Origin: Thunnus maccoyii
Taxonomy: Eukaryota; Chordata; Actinopteri; Scombriformes; Scombridae
Length of the DNA: 64,000 nucleotides
NCBI RefSeq assembly: GCF_910596095.1
Contig: NC_056539.1
Location: forward strand, 26,372,501 to 26,436,500
Direction: 5' to 3'
Positions 52,083 to 64,000 of the stretch are shown one piece after another. The stretch's first letter is position 1, and the number at the start of each line of letters is the position of its first letter. Under the pieces are notes generated by a model, which saw only the letters and a list, made by a program, of their open reading frames with translations, did no database searches and was not told where the DNA came from. A program made the position numbers and the translations under genes.

Positions 52083-52495
52083 CAGTGGGGGAATGTAACG
52101 TAAGTATTTACTGTACTTTTTGAGACACTTTAAGAGATAAATATCTCCCTTTATTCTTCATATTGTATTTCTACTCCACTACATTTATCTGACAACTGTT
52201 TCTTTTCATTTAAAAGATTCATCCAAGTTATACGATCTGCTTCTAAAATATGATGCATTGTTATAGATAAAACCATCCATGTGTATAAATTGGTATAACA
52301 CTGAAATGGCCTATTTTGTGTAATGAGTACTTTTACTTTTGATACTTCAAGTACATTTAGCTGATAATACTTCTGTGCTTTTACATAAATAAAACTGTGA
52401 TTGCAAGAGTTTTACTTGTAATGGAGTATTTTTAAATTGTAGTACTAATACTTTTACTTGAATAAAAGATTTCAACACTTCTTCCAGAACCACTG
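52083..52495. mobile_element. MITE-like fish repeat
   Basis: The left end CAGTGGGGGAATGTAAC and the right end (as complement) CAGTGGTTCTGGAAGAAGTG resemble each other. Internal phrases TTTCTACTCCACTACATTTA and TTACTTGTAATGGAGTATTT are very common in teleosts. No clear target duplication was seen. A shorter relative is near 47,350-47,500. Confidence 0.5.
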
Positions 52496-53559
52496 AAAAA
52501 CTCATAGCTGGCCAGTTATTAATCATTGTCATCCATTCATTTACAAATGAGATTCACAGATTTATTGAGGGTTGTTGTTTTTTTTGTTAACAGTCTCATT
52601 ATATCCCTTTTACTGTGTATTACCCTCAGCGTTTTTTAGTATACCCTTAAACAGTACTTGTCCTTGTGGTGCACAATGTTAGGAACATAATGACCTTATT
52701 TTTACTTCCTCATCATTGTAACATTACACAGTACCACTAAAACTATAACCTTTATATTAAAGTTGTAAGTATATATATATATATATAAATTAGTTATAAA
52801 TCTGCAATAAGAGGATCTTTTTGGTTGCCAGGTTATATCTGATGTGTATCCTCCTCCATCTGGACACTTTTTCTTTTTTTAATTAATCAGGGAGACTCCT
52901 CTTAAAAATTTATTTATTAACTTTACTAGCTTATCATTAACATTTACAGCTGTAGATCAGCTGGAAGAGCTTTTGTAAGCAGTTTATTACTTATTATTAA
53001 TCTTTGAAACTTCAGAATTTATTATTTATTTAAAAAAAACACCCATCACATTTTTAGTAATGGCTCATTAACATTTATAACTACAGACTTGTTGGTGTAT
53101 CAGCACCAACCTAATCACCATTCACTCTATTCACATTTCTAACTGCAGAATTGGCTTATTAAAACGTTAGAGCCATTAAGCCTAATGGGGAGAAGATGCA
53201 ACAGCAAAAGGGATTTTCACAGTTGAAAAACAACTTTTCAAAGTTATAATTGATCTATGAAGCATTCGTAAATTAGACTATGTATGAGGTATCAATGAAG
53301 ACATTAATTTTAAAGTTATTATGCAATATATTATTTCTTTTATGAGATGTGCAATTGTGTTCATTCTACAAATGATTTTTTCTACAGATGTACAGCTTAG
53401 TTACAAGGAAGCTTCGTGCAAATTTCTCCGAATAATTTAAGTACAAGGTCCCTGGACTTTGAGCCAGGAAAATATGTCAAATATCTGAGCTGCAAACACG
53501 AGGAGAAGGTGAGGTGAGGCGCTAGAGAGAAAGAAAGAGGGCGGTAAAGTGTGTGTGCG

Positions 53560-53813
53560 CGTCTCTCTATGTGTGTGGAGGAAAGAGAGAGAGAGAGAGA
53601 GACATAGAGGGAGAGAGAGGTGGTGCAGTTGAGTGAAGTGAGCCAGGAGTGAGTGAAGCGACAGTGCGGAGGTGACGGCGGAGAATGGAGAGGAGCTCGT
53701 CCGCCCGGCGAGCTTTGACCGCGGCGAGCGAGGAGAACCCACTCGGCTCTTTCCTTCAGGAGCCAGCCTGCTGAAAGAAACCGAGAGGAATTAACTGGGG
53801 GCAAAGGAAAGGA
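53560..53813 (+). promoter_or_regulatory. syde2: Probable 5' UTR / promoter-proximal region of syde2
   Basis: A (GA)n run at 53,581-53,622 is followed by a stretch richer in G and C with several CpGs (about 53,660-53,760) just before the start codon, unlike the AT-rich DNA upstream. This suggests a TATA-less promoter or 5' UTR. No specific box was identified. Confidence 0.4.
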
Positions 53814-55923
53814 ATGGCTGATCCTCTGCGGAGGACTTTACTAGCGAAACTCCGGGGGAAGAAATCCAAGAAAGGAGCGACGGTCGGCGGTGGATACGGC
53901 TCTGCTGCTGCTGCTGCGGCGGCGGCGGCGAATGGGGGCCGAGAAGGTAAAGAAAAAGTTTTGCAGCCAGACTCCGACGAGGCTCGTCCGGTAGTCTTGC
54001 TCGCAGAGCTGGATTGCACGACAGAGAGAATGAGTACGTACGAGAATTGTGTTGACGGGGCGATGGTGCAAACAGGGGGGGTTGTTATAGTCCGGGGGAG
54101 CCGAGCAGCGGAGTTGGCCGGCGCACGTCCCCAGGAGCCGAGCAGCGGGGGTAGGGTTCGGGTTAATGAGGAGCTCCTGGGGGTCTCACTTCAAAGAGAC
54201 GTGCAGTTTGGGGGGCATGGTGTGTTTAGGGGAGCAGATAGGAGCCACCAGGGGCCCAGATCCGCTGACAGAATCACGTTATCGGCGGAGGTCCCGCTCG
54301 GAGGACCGCATGTCCAGAGAAAACACTTCGTCGCGGTCTCGCGGCAGCGCAGCGTCGGGGATTCAATCGGGTTTGGGGACAATTCAAATCACGTTTTGTC
54401 CTGCGCACCGGTAGAGCCGCACACCGGGGTCTGTAAGCCGCCAGAGGGCCGGGTTACTACCGCTGATAGTGAGCCTCTGGACAGAGGACATCCCCGGCAC
54501 ATGGCAGGGACTGTAGTGGCTGTAAATGTACACAACGACAACTGGAGTTTTGACAACAACCAAACTTTGGAGACAAACTCGCCAGTTTGCGCAGCACTTG
54601 TGAATCCAAACTGCATCTCTGGCAACACTGAAGAAAACATTTTAATCAGAAATATTGAGAGCTATGGGCCTGAGTATGCAGGGGACATCAGGGGGACAGT
54701 AGGCTGTCTGCAGAGCCCGACGTTTTTCCCCACAGAGCTAGACATATGCGAAATTAACATGGCATCCTTGTGCGCCACAGAGGGGTCACTTAGATACCCT
54801 TTAGACAGTGAAGATGAGGATTACTATGATAATGAAATTCTGCCTTTTTATGAAACTATTAGAGCAAAAAGTGCTGGTGACAGAGCAGAGGTTGCAGAGC
54901 TGCCCCAGTCCGGTCAGGATAAAGGACAGGCTGATGACAGTAACAGTGCGCAGGAAACAGACAGGCTTAGGAACCAGCTGAAAGAGGCTTATTATCTCCT
55001 TATCAATGCTATGAATGATATCAACCTGGATGTGCAGCAGATTAGTGGTGGTTTAACCGAGCAGCAGGCCACCTCCTCCTGTAGTAGCCACTCCAGAGAT
55101 AGTCTGTGCTCAAGGTTGTCTGCCAAAAACATGGACAGCGACTCCTGGTCCTCAGGAGGTGACCACAGCCCACAGCAGGTGTCTGACACTGACTCACTCC
55201 TGCTTTGCCTCACTGGAAACCTTGAGTCAGGCCTTAAAAGCAGGCTGAACAGTAAGAGCATGGTGAACCTGTCCTTGGGCAAGATAAGACCCACATTACT
55301 GCGCTCTGCTAGTGACGGAGCTATCAGGTATCCAGGTGGACCCTTGCTGTGTATTAAAGCTCCTGGAACACAAAGTCCAGAAACCTTTAGTGATACAGGG
55401 GCTACAGAGCTACAAGCAGCTAAAGAGGGTAAAGGGGCTAAAGTCACAGGAGTAGGTGAGCTGTCAGACCCTCAGGTGCTTTACAATGCCACCAGCAGTG
55501 AGGAGCTGCTACAAGACGCCGGCGGTGAGGAGGACCGTGGCGGGCAGCTCAACGTGAGCAGCAGCTCAGTTAACAGCCTCACAGGTTCTTCAGACAGCAA
55601 TGCTGAGGCCTCGTCACATCAGGGTCACGACAACAAGCAGGAGCTGACCGGGGTCCGCGCACAAGGGGCCAATTCAGTCAACAAGGGGCACGGCGTTACT
55701 GTCAACAAGATGCAAGAGTGGATGCACAAGGGGCGGTTGTTGTCTTCCGAGATGAAGCAACGCATTGAGGGCTCATCGCCATCTTTGCCTCGCAGCGGAG
55801 GCCAAAACCAGGACCAAGCTAACCTCGGGGGGTGTAAACCAGGGGTCCACACATCCAGCCGAGGGGTTAAATCTGTCAAGGCCAAGTCACCTACAGTCAA
55901 GTCACCACGGCAGCAGCAGCCAG
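53814..55923 (+). CDS. syde2: syde2 exon 1: N-terminal region of a Rho GTPase-activating protein
   Basis: The frame begins MADPLRRTLLAKLRGKKSKK, the N-terminus of vertebrate SYDE2, with the start in good context (GGAATGG). It encodes about 703 residues before a strong donor (CAGCCAG/GTAGGA, phase 1). A nine-alanine run lies near residues 31-39. Most of the region is Ser-rich and probably disordered. Conserved islands include DEDYYDNEILPFYETIRAK (about residue 340), DRLRNQLKEAYYLLINAMND (about residue 385, likely helical) and NKMQEWMHKGRLLSSEMKQR (about residue 633). SYDE proteins are synaptic RhoGAPs related to C. elegans SYD-1; their C2 and RhoGAP domains lie on later exons outside this window. 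The open frame continues to 56,030, but residues after the donor look non-conserved. Confidence 0.88.
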
Positions 55924-58620
55924 GTAGGAAGGCTACACGGAGTGGCCTCAACTCCCGTGGATCCTCTAAATCAGGGAACTCTCACCCTCCTTCCTCCCGT
56001 CTGATTATTGTCATCCTCCTCCACTCATAGTAAACTCCGTCTGGTGGCGGTCCACCCTGCACTCCTCCTCTTCTGGATGCAAAGCAAAGGGACGAGACAC
56101 CTCAGACCTCTTTGCTTTCTTTTTAAGATTCTCTAACCGGTGGCGGGTTCTCTCCTTCACACTAATTTAGGTGCATTTTAACACTAAATTAATAGCACTT
56201 TAGGTTGTAGGTCGGATCACTCACAGTGTAGTTGAGTAACAACTAACTCACTCTCCTCTGCTAGTGTTTTTTTTGTGGTGTTGGTGGTGGGGTTGTGTGT
56301 GTATGTGTGTGTGTTTGTGAATGCATTTGATTATGCACAAAAATGCCAAATGATTGTCTGATTATATAGTGTTGTGTTGATGCACATGAAAAAGCATGAA
56401 AGCATCTGTATCATGAAACCAGCCACAGCAACAGGAGATACATGTTAACATGACTTTAAATCTGTAATTAATACAAAATGAGTTAAATGCAAGATACATA
56501 GGGTTTAGGAGGGATGCAAAGCGGTCTAAACTACATTTACCTAGTTGGCAAAACAATCCTACCACAGGGTTAATTTAGAGGCTGGAGCTTTCGATCATAT
56601 CACCCGATCTTCCTCAGCAGATGGAGTAGATGTTCAACTGTTGCTGATTGAAAAGTTGAGATTACAAGTTCATTCTTGACCTCAGAAACAAAACAGTCTT
56701 ACCTCGAGCTCCTTTTACCCACTTTTAATAGCATTTACACCTTGCAGCGATGGTGACCTCCTCTAAATCTATGCCGGGTGCACACATTGCATATTTATTC
56801 AGTTACCATTTCACTGGGAAAAGTTTTACTAAATGAAATGCACTTTTCGTCCATGTTGACCCGAACTGACTGCAAACATGGCAGTTAGCCAATTTAATCA
56901 TCTGCTTCGGGAACTGTCTGTGTGGAAAACTTTGTATTGACATTTCTGATATAGGATGTGGAAATGGGCTTGCTTTGTATGGATCTAAAACCAGCTCTTT
57001 TTACTCTACCGCTCAATTTTTTTGCTTTCTGTAATAGTTTTCTATGTGTTCGAGCATATGTGTGTGTGTGTGTGTATCCGAGTGTGTGTGCTGTTGCAAC
57101 AGTCTTTTCCAGAGCAAATAGATGACCTGCCATGTGTGCAGGCTGTTGTTGACTGTCGCTGCTGCTGTGCTGCTAGAAATAGAGTGTGATCTCTCTCTCT
57201 GAGGCTGCAGAGGGGAAGGCGTCTGTGTTTGACTTCCAGCTGCTGTTGGCTCAGCAAAGCTCCAACTATACATCTCAAGCTCTCTTCCCCTTCTCTTTGT
57301 TAAAATAAAGACAGGACTCTTCTTGATATTAGTTTCCAAAGTCTCTTCCCTCCCCTTGATTCTCATTTTTTTTCTCCATTTTGCTCAGCTCTCCCCTCTC
57401 TCTGTCCCTGCTGAACTTTTCCACAGCTGTGGCCAGAGGAATCCGAAGCAGGAGAGAAGCCACTGCAGTTATTCTGTGGTGGTGGTATGTGTGTGTGTGT
57501 GTGTGTGTGTTTGTGTGTTTGAGAGTAGGGGGGCTGGGCTGTCATGTTGCCTTCCTCCCCAGTCGTTTGCACTGGACAGCTCCATGGTAACTCGCATTTT
57601 AAAGAGACTTTGGATTGAATATTTAGGATGCCATTCCTGTTGTTTAACTTGTTTGCGTTGTGTCACTTAATTCCTCACCATGAATGAACAAAATGAAGGG
57701 CGATTAGGTATTTATTAAGGTCAGCCGCGGGCTTATCTTGCCCCTCTGGGCCTCTCGGCGCCTCACAAAGAGCCATTTAAAATAAAAAAGAAATGCCAAA
57801 GCTCCCAAAAGCTCCAGTGAATTTCTTGTCTTGGCTTGAAAGTTTTCATAGAGTTTATTGCTCTACTTTTAATTAATGCAAATACTTATATATTTCTGAC
57901 TTTCTAAAATAAGACCTGTTCCTCCCCTAGAGTCAGATACTTGGAAATTAAACCTCACCATGAAGTCATAGGACAAAATATTTCACGCCAGAAGCATTTG
58001 CTTAATTAGACAGGAGCTAATTTAGTTCTGTGCTGACTTGTCCTTTAATTACAATATAAAAGATCATGTCAGTTATTACCCAAAGCTGAGCTCCTTATAC
58101 GTAAATGTGCGGATGAGAGTTATTGTGCAGATGAGCGGCGTGCATATGCACAACTCCTGTTTGCACATACATGTTTGTGTTTGCAATGAAAGGATTTATA
58201 GTTTTGTTGTGTTGTGCTGTGGCAGAGCATTGGTTGGCGTGCCGGCGGGCAGGCGGTATCCAGGTGTCATGTTTTGGCCAGACCTGAACTCAGGAGTGGT
58301 GTATCAGTCAAACCCGATGTTGCTCGGGTCGGGTCGGTGAGGGTCGATAACATATGTACAGTATATAACTTGGTTGTGATTGGCCAGTGAGCCCAGTCCT
58401 GGAACATGCATGCTGCACGCTCTCATGCGCACCCCGAATGAGGCCCGGCAAAGAGGCAGACAGGGTCGGTAAAAGCTTTATGGATTTTTTGATGGTCCAC
58501 TGGCCCACCGGGATTTGTCCCGGTATGCCCGATGGCCAGTACACCACTGCTCCCTTGGAACAGAGCAGCACTGAGGGAAAAATAGTGAAATAGCTTTTTC
58601 TATCTTGTCAAAAACAGCTT

Positions 58621-59248
58621 TTAAAAGAACACACTCATTTGCTTTTGCTGTGGAGAATGAGATGAGAGGATCAATACCACTCTTATATCTGGTTGACAAA
58701 TTTGAAGCTAGGTTAGCTTAGTTTAACATAAAGACCAGAAACAAACGGAAACAGCTAGCCTGGCTATGCCAAAAGTCCAAATATACGTCTAAAGCTAGCT
58801 AATTAGCATCCTCTTGTTTGTTAAATCCACGCAGAAAAAGGAGGGTAAAAACGAGAAGTAATGGTTTTAGGGGGATTTATGTGTCAAGACTATTTCTTGG
58901 CTGGGAGCAGTAACTTGTTGGAGTCTTCGCTTGTTGCCTGGTAACAGGCCATATCCAAGAATTGGTCTGACACATAACATAAAGTCACAATGTGTCATTT
59001 TTACAATTAGTTTTTGTACCAATCAAACTCATGAGTTCTAATTTGCTAATTAGAGCTTGAAAGGTGTTTTTAGGTGGATTTTGTTACCTTTGGACAGAGC
59101 CAGGCTAGCTGTTTTCAGTCTTTATGCTAAGCTAAGCTAACAGGCTGCTGGCTGTAGTTTCATATTTAGCATACAGACATGAAAGTGGTATTGATCTTCT
59201 TATCTAACTTTCCGCCAGTAAGTGAATCATTTCGAACTATTCCTTTAA
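58621..59248. mobile_element. Foldback/MITE-like element with about 150-base inverted arms in the syde2 intron
   Basis: The left arm begins TTAAAAGAACACACTCATTT and includes GATCAATACCACT and AACAGCTAGCCTGGCT. The right arm is its inverted copy, containing AGTGGTATTGATC and AGCCAGGCTAGCTGTT and ending ATTCCTTTAA. I recognise the right arm (GCTAAGCTAAGCTAACAG..CTGGCTGTAG) as a very common teleost interspersed repeat. Confidence 0.75.
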
Positions 59249-60769
59249 AAATAATAACTTTCAAATATGCTCTGTATAAGGTTTAACATGCATTATTGCT
59301 CAACATTTTCATTACATTAATTCCTGCTTGCTCAGTGATTCAATGTAGCTATTAGTTGAGAACGCAGGTGTAACATAAACCCACTCAACTGTTGTCAAGT
59401 CATGTCAGAACGATGTGGCATTTGGTTTCTGCACCGTGCCAAAAACCTTGTTACTGAACTGCAGAGGAGTTGTTTTTTTTTTTTTCCACACAAACACCCA
59501 CGGCTGATGGTGGAGGTACAATAATTTGTCTTTTCTGCTGTGTCTGTACTTGGACAGATTTATGAAGGATGGTAGCTCTAGAGACATATGAGATGATGAA
59601 GGAGAAACCTGAGGCACGCAGGTTCATAGCAGGATGGTTTATGAGTTGTATGAGTCACATGATGGGGCCAATGCTAGCATCTTGTTTGGCAATTTCAGAT
59701 GACTGATTATCAGTAAAAAAAAAAAAAAAATTATGTGGCAGTATTTTATCAGGAGGCTTTGTTGAGGGGCCTTTAAATGGCCAGTGTTCTGGGTCGCATT
59801 GGGAGTAAATGTGTCTTTTTTTTAAAAATCCCACCCCTGAAGCATTATATCCATTTTTGGAAGAGCTCCAACATTAAAAATAATTTGGGTTTGACGCCAA
59901 CATATTGAGGAGGAAGTGGTATTTGCATTAGCAGGCTGTGCTGCCAGGATGCCTCAGTGGGATGCAAGTGTTGACATGTGATGCAACCCTGGATGATCTC
60001 AGCCCTGTCCTGGTGTAAAAAGAAAAATCTACTCGGAGAATCCTCATTACCATGTGAATTCATGTCAACAGGAATGTATGGCACACAGCAAAAGATTCCC
60101 TCTGAAGAGGGGGGAGCCCCCGAACTCTGTATACACAACAAAGTGTTGTCTGTATGGACGAGAAAACTAGCTGGTGTGTGTTTTGCACTTACCAAAAGAG
60201 GAGCCTCTATGAAGAAAAAGGAATTCAGCAAATAAAAGGAAAAGCCTATGGGAAAGTAGTTCAAGTGTTTTGTCTTAGTGTTTGCAAGGAGAAAAAGATT
60301 CAGTCACTCAGACGATTTAGATCAGGAATATAATTGGAGTGAGGGTTTACTGTCAGGCTCACATGGCGCAGGTTCATACCAGCACATCCAGGAAATCAGC
60401 TTTTTTTTTCTTTGCAAGTTTGCATTCCTTTCAGCACCTCAGACAAACCCATAACACTCCTCCCCATCCGTGCACCGCCTCTTCTGCTCTTTATTTTCTC
60501 CTGTAGACGTGCATCCTTGTATTATGTGCTCTGGCCATCTGTTACCTTCAGGTCAGGGGTGTGAGATTTCCGTGCCCTGAACACATCATCTTTATGCCAA
60601 CAAAGCACACAGGGAGCCAGGCTGTGTTAGTTCCGTTATGGAAATTGTATTTGACAGTATTTGCTCTGTATTGTGTTTATGGTTTAGTTTTGATTTATAG
60701 TTGATAGGTCTCTCACGCCAAATAATAACTAGAGGGGAATGGAGCCTTTATTAAACAAAAACTTGCTGC

Positions 60770-61025
60770 AGTGAGCATCAGTTAGTTGATTGGTTGGTCT
60801 TAAAAATGTCAGAATATTGTGAAAAATGTTGTTTTGTCTGACAAAAAGTCCAAAACACAAAGATTAACAGTTATATAAATGAAGGGCAAATAAATAAGAA
60901 AGAAAAGCAAGAAGCTGGAACATTTTTGCTTGAAAAATTACAAACTGTTAATCGATTATTTAAAAAGTCACAGATTAATTTTCTGTTGATAGACTATTTG
61001 ATTAATTCTAATCGTTCAAGCTCTA
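60770..61025. repeat. Teleost AT-rich interspersed repeat, copy 4, inverted
   Basis: TTAATCGATTATTTAAAAAG and TTCTGTTGATAGACTATTTG on this strand correspond to the start and end of the family seen at 44.5 kb, in the other orientation. It ends ATCGTTCAAGCTCT. Confidence 0.4.
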
Positions 61026-62991
61026 TAAACACCTTCATTGTTCTCCATCCACAAGTGTCCTTATTGTTAATTTTTGGTAAGGACTAGTTTAAACATTATT
61101 TTTAAGAAAAGCACTCTGAGATTCCACTACCTATTTCTATCGGGCTGAATGTGCCGCAGTATAATAACCTTCTGCTGGAATAATAAGTACTTTTTCACAT
61201 CAGCATTATGAAGGGGCGATACTGACACGCCGACGTAAGAAGAGACAAGCCGGAGAACGCTGAAATGGTTTGATATTTGATAGCAGTGTGAATTTCTAAA
61301 TTCTCACTCATTAAGTCAAAGCAGTGGCGTGCTGTTGCTTAGGGAAGCTGTTACTCCTCTGAAGGTGTGTGACAGTGGAACGAGACAGAGGGAAGGCTGT
61401 AAAATCTGAAGCTGTGGTCTGGAATGCTGTTCGTGTCAGAACACGCATCCTCTTCCAGTTATGAAAGACCCCTTAAAGAAGATGGCATGCTGACAACAAC
61501 TCCATGCACAAGCATCTGATCTTTTTTCGCCTGGCTTTGGTGGCAGAGTCTGCGGTTTGGGAATTTTGGTCTAGAAGGCTAGTTTAGAAAAAAAATATGC
61601 TGTTACTATTTTAATCATAAAACATCCCAGAAGTGTCCCTCTGGTGTAGATTCGAATATGAGTAACAACACTGCTGTCAGACAAGAGTTTAAAGGGTTAC
61701 GAGGAACTTCAGGACCGGAACAGTTGAAAACGAAGCATAGCAGATTATTACAGTGCACAGCTTGCCTACACATCAACCCATGAGACTCAGTAAAGTGCCA
61801 GAAACATACTGTACGTTTCCCCTTCACTCAGTAGTTGGCACATGCTAAAGCTGCTGCTGAGCTCCAGGCCGTCAAACGCAACATCAGTCCTAATCCAGGC
61901 TAATGCAAACACATCGCTGCTTCATGTTCACGTTTCTGGTTGGAAAGCCTCTGTAAATTAAGCAAAGCAGAATATAAGAAACACTTAAAGATTTGCTTTG
62001 TATCCTTTGCAGTGTGGTGGTCTGGTTGAATTCAAATTAAACGGATGACTGAGAGGCTGCAATGAGTTGTGTTTTTGCTGTTCAGGCGTTTTTTTTTTGT
62101 TTGTTTTTTTTTTTCACTGTGGAGATTAGGAATGCCTTAAAAGTGGCCTCTGTTCTAGCCACTGAAAGCTGTTTTATATACTCAGCGGCGTCTTATATAA
62201 TCAGCTGGAACGCAGAGGAATGGCATTCCTGACAGAATCAGTTTCATCCTACTTTGTATCATAGTTGTCATAGTGGAAAAAAAAGTCAGCATCGAATAGA
62301 GAAATAAAGTGCACGACTTGTTTTTTTCGTGGTGAGAGGAACTCCGAAGTTGGTATTTATGGGATTTTTGGAGGCACTGGAGATGGTAGCAGTTATTGCG
62401 AGTCAACAGTCGCTTTGTTGAAGTGTTAATAAAGTTGCCTTGTAGATCACAGAAGAGCAGAGAGAGGCTGTTCAGAGGGGGCTGGTTGACTTCCAGAGAA
62501 AAGTAAATCCCAGCGGAGCCCTTTGCTCTCTCTCTGTGTGTGCCGCTTTCAGGCCTTTGTCAATAAAAGCAACCAAGCAAAAAAAAGTACATCAATCTAC
62601 TGAGTAGAAGTTATGTAATATGAAACCATGTGAATTTTAATGTACTTCAGTTCTCTTTTGTTAGACTGCTGCGGCTTAATAAAGAAAAAAGAAAACCCTG
62701 TTGTGGTTTATTCTGACTCATTCACAATTCTTAATAGTACAGTCGCACATGCACACTTTGGATGCCCTGGGTTAAATTTCGATTGCATAGAGTGAAAATA
62801 TTCCCCAAGTCTATAATTTGGTGGATGTAGCCTGGCGTGCATGAAAATGCATTTCCTTGAGGAAAGGCGAAGTTGTCATTAAAGCATGTGGAGGGGCTCG
62901 TCTGGGAGCTGAGGATCAAAACAGTCTTTTACACGAGCCTGCTGTACAAGTTACAGCAAGACCCTGCCCTCAGCACCTCTCTCTCTCCCCG

Positions 62992-62993
<2 letters not shown>

Positions 62994-63037
<44 letters not shown>

Positions 63038-63048
63038 ACACACACACA
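62994..63048. repeat. (CA)n microsatellite in the syde2 intron
   Basis: A CA run of more than 50 bases with one TA and one TG interruption. A second run of about 32 bases is at 63,181-63,213 and a third at 63,343-63,363. Confidence 0.9.
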
Positions 63049-63179
63049 TGCACAGAGCTTGTTTTTCTCTGGCTGGCATCTGCTCATCAACCCTTGTGAA
63101 AATAAAATCATGTTAGACTTACAAAGGTACTTTTTTGATTTCAAGGGATACAAATCTTACTATCTCATGAGCAAAACAT

Positions 63180-63216
<37 letters not shown>

Positions 63217-63915
63217 GAGCAATGCAGGCGCTCTTTTGTTGCCTTCTCTGGAACATTAAGGGACCACGTCATCATCTCTATTATTTGTCCCTTTTCACTG
63301 CGCACGTATCACCACTGGCTGTACTCATCGTCCTACCCCTTAGACACACACACACACACACACCACCCCCTCCCCTCTGTGCTCTATTTTCACAGCTGTA
63401 ATGCCAGCAGTTTCTCGCTCCTTTTTTTTTTCCAAGTTGCTGTTATGGAAGATATGTGTGCTCAATCCCTCCGTCTCCCTGTGATCTCTTCTGAATTCAG
63501 AGCCCAGATATTTCCGAAGCTGACACTCCTGAAATGGGATGTCACCGAGGAGAAAAAAGGAGGGGGGGGGGGGGATAGGTGCTCCAGAGTGCCTGTGGAA
63601 GTTTGATTGAAAATTTAGTCATTAAAAAACAACACGATAAAAGTCTGATCAGAAGGTATAAGACCTCATAATTTGATGAGACAAAGCAAGTGGCATCTTT
63701 TTAGTAACAGAGGAAAAATGCATTATTCAGTATTTTTACACATGTGGTTTCTTGATACAGATGTTTTCATCAACTTGACAGGACATGAATAGTCTGAGAT
63801 TAAATACTAGATTGAGTCATTCAATGTTCAATCGTTATTTTAATGACGATGGTGATAATCGTGATTAGTTGCTTTTTTTATGCCAACCAAATAATTTTTT
63901 ATTGTCTCTTGGCAG

Positions 63916-64000
63916 GTGGTTGTAACCCTCATATTCTTTCTGTTTCCATCGCTTTCTCAGCTTTCATTGAGAATGTCCAAACCCCCTGTGCTAACAGCCG
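63916..64000 (+). CDS. syde2: Possible start of syde2 exon 2, cut by the window end
   Basis: Two acceptors in the same frame are possible: TCTCTTGGCAG before 63,916 and TCGCTTTCTCAG before 63,961. Joined to exon 1 in phase 1, the frame stays open to the window end (AFIENVQTPCANS from the second). I do not recognise these residues as SYDE2, so this rests only on splice signals and phase. Confidence 0.25.
   Translation, partial: MVVTLIFFLFPSLSQLSLRMSKPPVLTA

Larger units (their letters stand above)
41778..53559. other. Intergenic region between C1orf52 and syde2
   Basis: No gene was recognised in 11.8 kb. It contains the interspersed repeats listed, (TG)n at 45,203-45,231, (CA)n at 46,968-46,991, an A-run at 47,102-47,116, a G-run at 51,021-51,033 and a (TA)n run at 52,772-52,787. 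The stretch 49,700-50,060 mentions TTGCTTACCGTTTG-like sequence but no family was assigned. Confidence 0.5.
55924..63915 (+). other. syde2: syde2 intron 1 (first 8 kb)
   Basis: No convincing coding exon is seen. It contains (GT)n at 57,058-57,075 and 57,486-57,511, the foldback element at 58.6-59.2 kb, an interspersed repeat at 60.77-61.02 kb, (CA)n at 62,994-63,048, 63,181-63,213 and 63,343-63,363, and a G-run at 63,562-63,574. The piece 58,470-58,556 ending GATGGCCAGTACACCACTG resembles the end of a hAT-type fish element. Confidence 0.6.

Noticed and set aside
53397..54071. Minus-strand frames across the start of syde2
   Set aside because: Low-complexity Ser/Pro/Ala or repeat-derived residues opposite the GC-rich first exon; no recognisable protein.
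55924..56030. Last 35 residues of the open frame after syde2 exon 1
   Set aside because: They follow a strong splice donor and end in a hydrophobic string (RLIIVILLHS) unlike the rest; treated as intron read-through.

Overview
The window looks like teleost nuclear DNA, probably from a spiny-rayed (percomorph) fish. Genes are split by GT-AG introns. The non-coding DNA is AT-rich and full of (CA)n, (TA)n and (ATT)n microsatellites and of fish-type interspersed repeats: LINE tails, hAT, Tigger and Harbinger-type elements, and short inverted-repeat elements. No bacterial, organellar or CRISPR-like structure is visible.

Region 1 (about 3.0-30.1 kb, minus strand) is one large receptor gene that I assembled exon by exon. 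Its 18 exons join in frame into about 1185 codons: a signal peptide, a collagen XII/XIV-like von Willebrand factor A (vWA) domain on four exons, eight scavenger-receptor cysteine-rich (SRCR) domains, one Ig-like domain, one transmembrane helix and a short acidic tail. The SRCR domains alternate strictly between an 8-cysteine form (S1, S3, S5, S7) and a 6-cysteine form lacking C2 and C7 (S2, S4, S6, S8). Shared intron sequence shows that the array grew by tandem duplication of pairs.

The most striking observation is in S4 and S6. In both, a single SRCR exon has been split by a roughly 1-kb terminal-inverted-repeat element with an 8-bp target-site duplication. That duplication supplies both the 5' splice site and the 3' splice site, so removing the element restores the original reading frame exactly. 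This is de novo intron creation by a hAT-like DNA transposon, later copied along with the domain pair. S2 and S8 still carry the uninterrupted exon.

Region 2 (about 30.3-36.4 kb) lies upstream of the receptor gene. It holds a broken LINE (SGNH-type ORF1 fused to part of ORF2) and two extra, decaying copies of the receptor's signal-peptide exon within a roughly 2-kb tandem duplication.

Region 3 (37.4-41.1 kb, plus strand) is a complete three-exon C1orf52 (UPF0690) homologue. Region 4 (41.1-53.4 kb) is gene-free and repeat-rich. Region 5 (53.8 kb to the end, plus strand) is the large first coding exon of syde2 followed by a long intron; the rest of that gene, including its C2 and RhoGAP domains, lies beyond the window. 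From memory, C1orf52 and SYDE2 are adjacent and co-oriented on human 1p22.3, so the right half of the window is conserved synteny and the left half is a rapidly changing receptor locus.

All exon limits were read by eye from splice consensus and phase; no transcript or database evidence was available.
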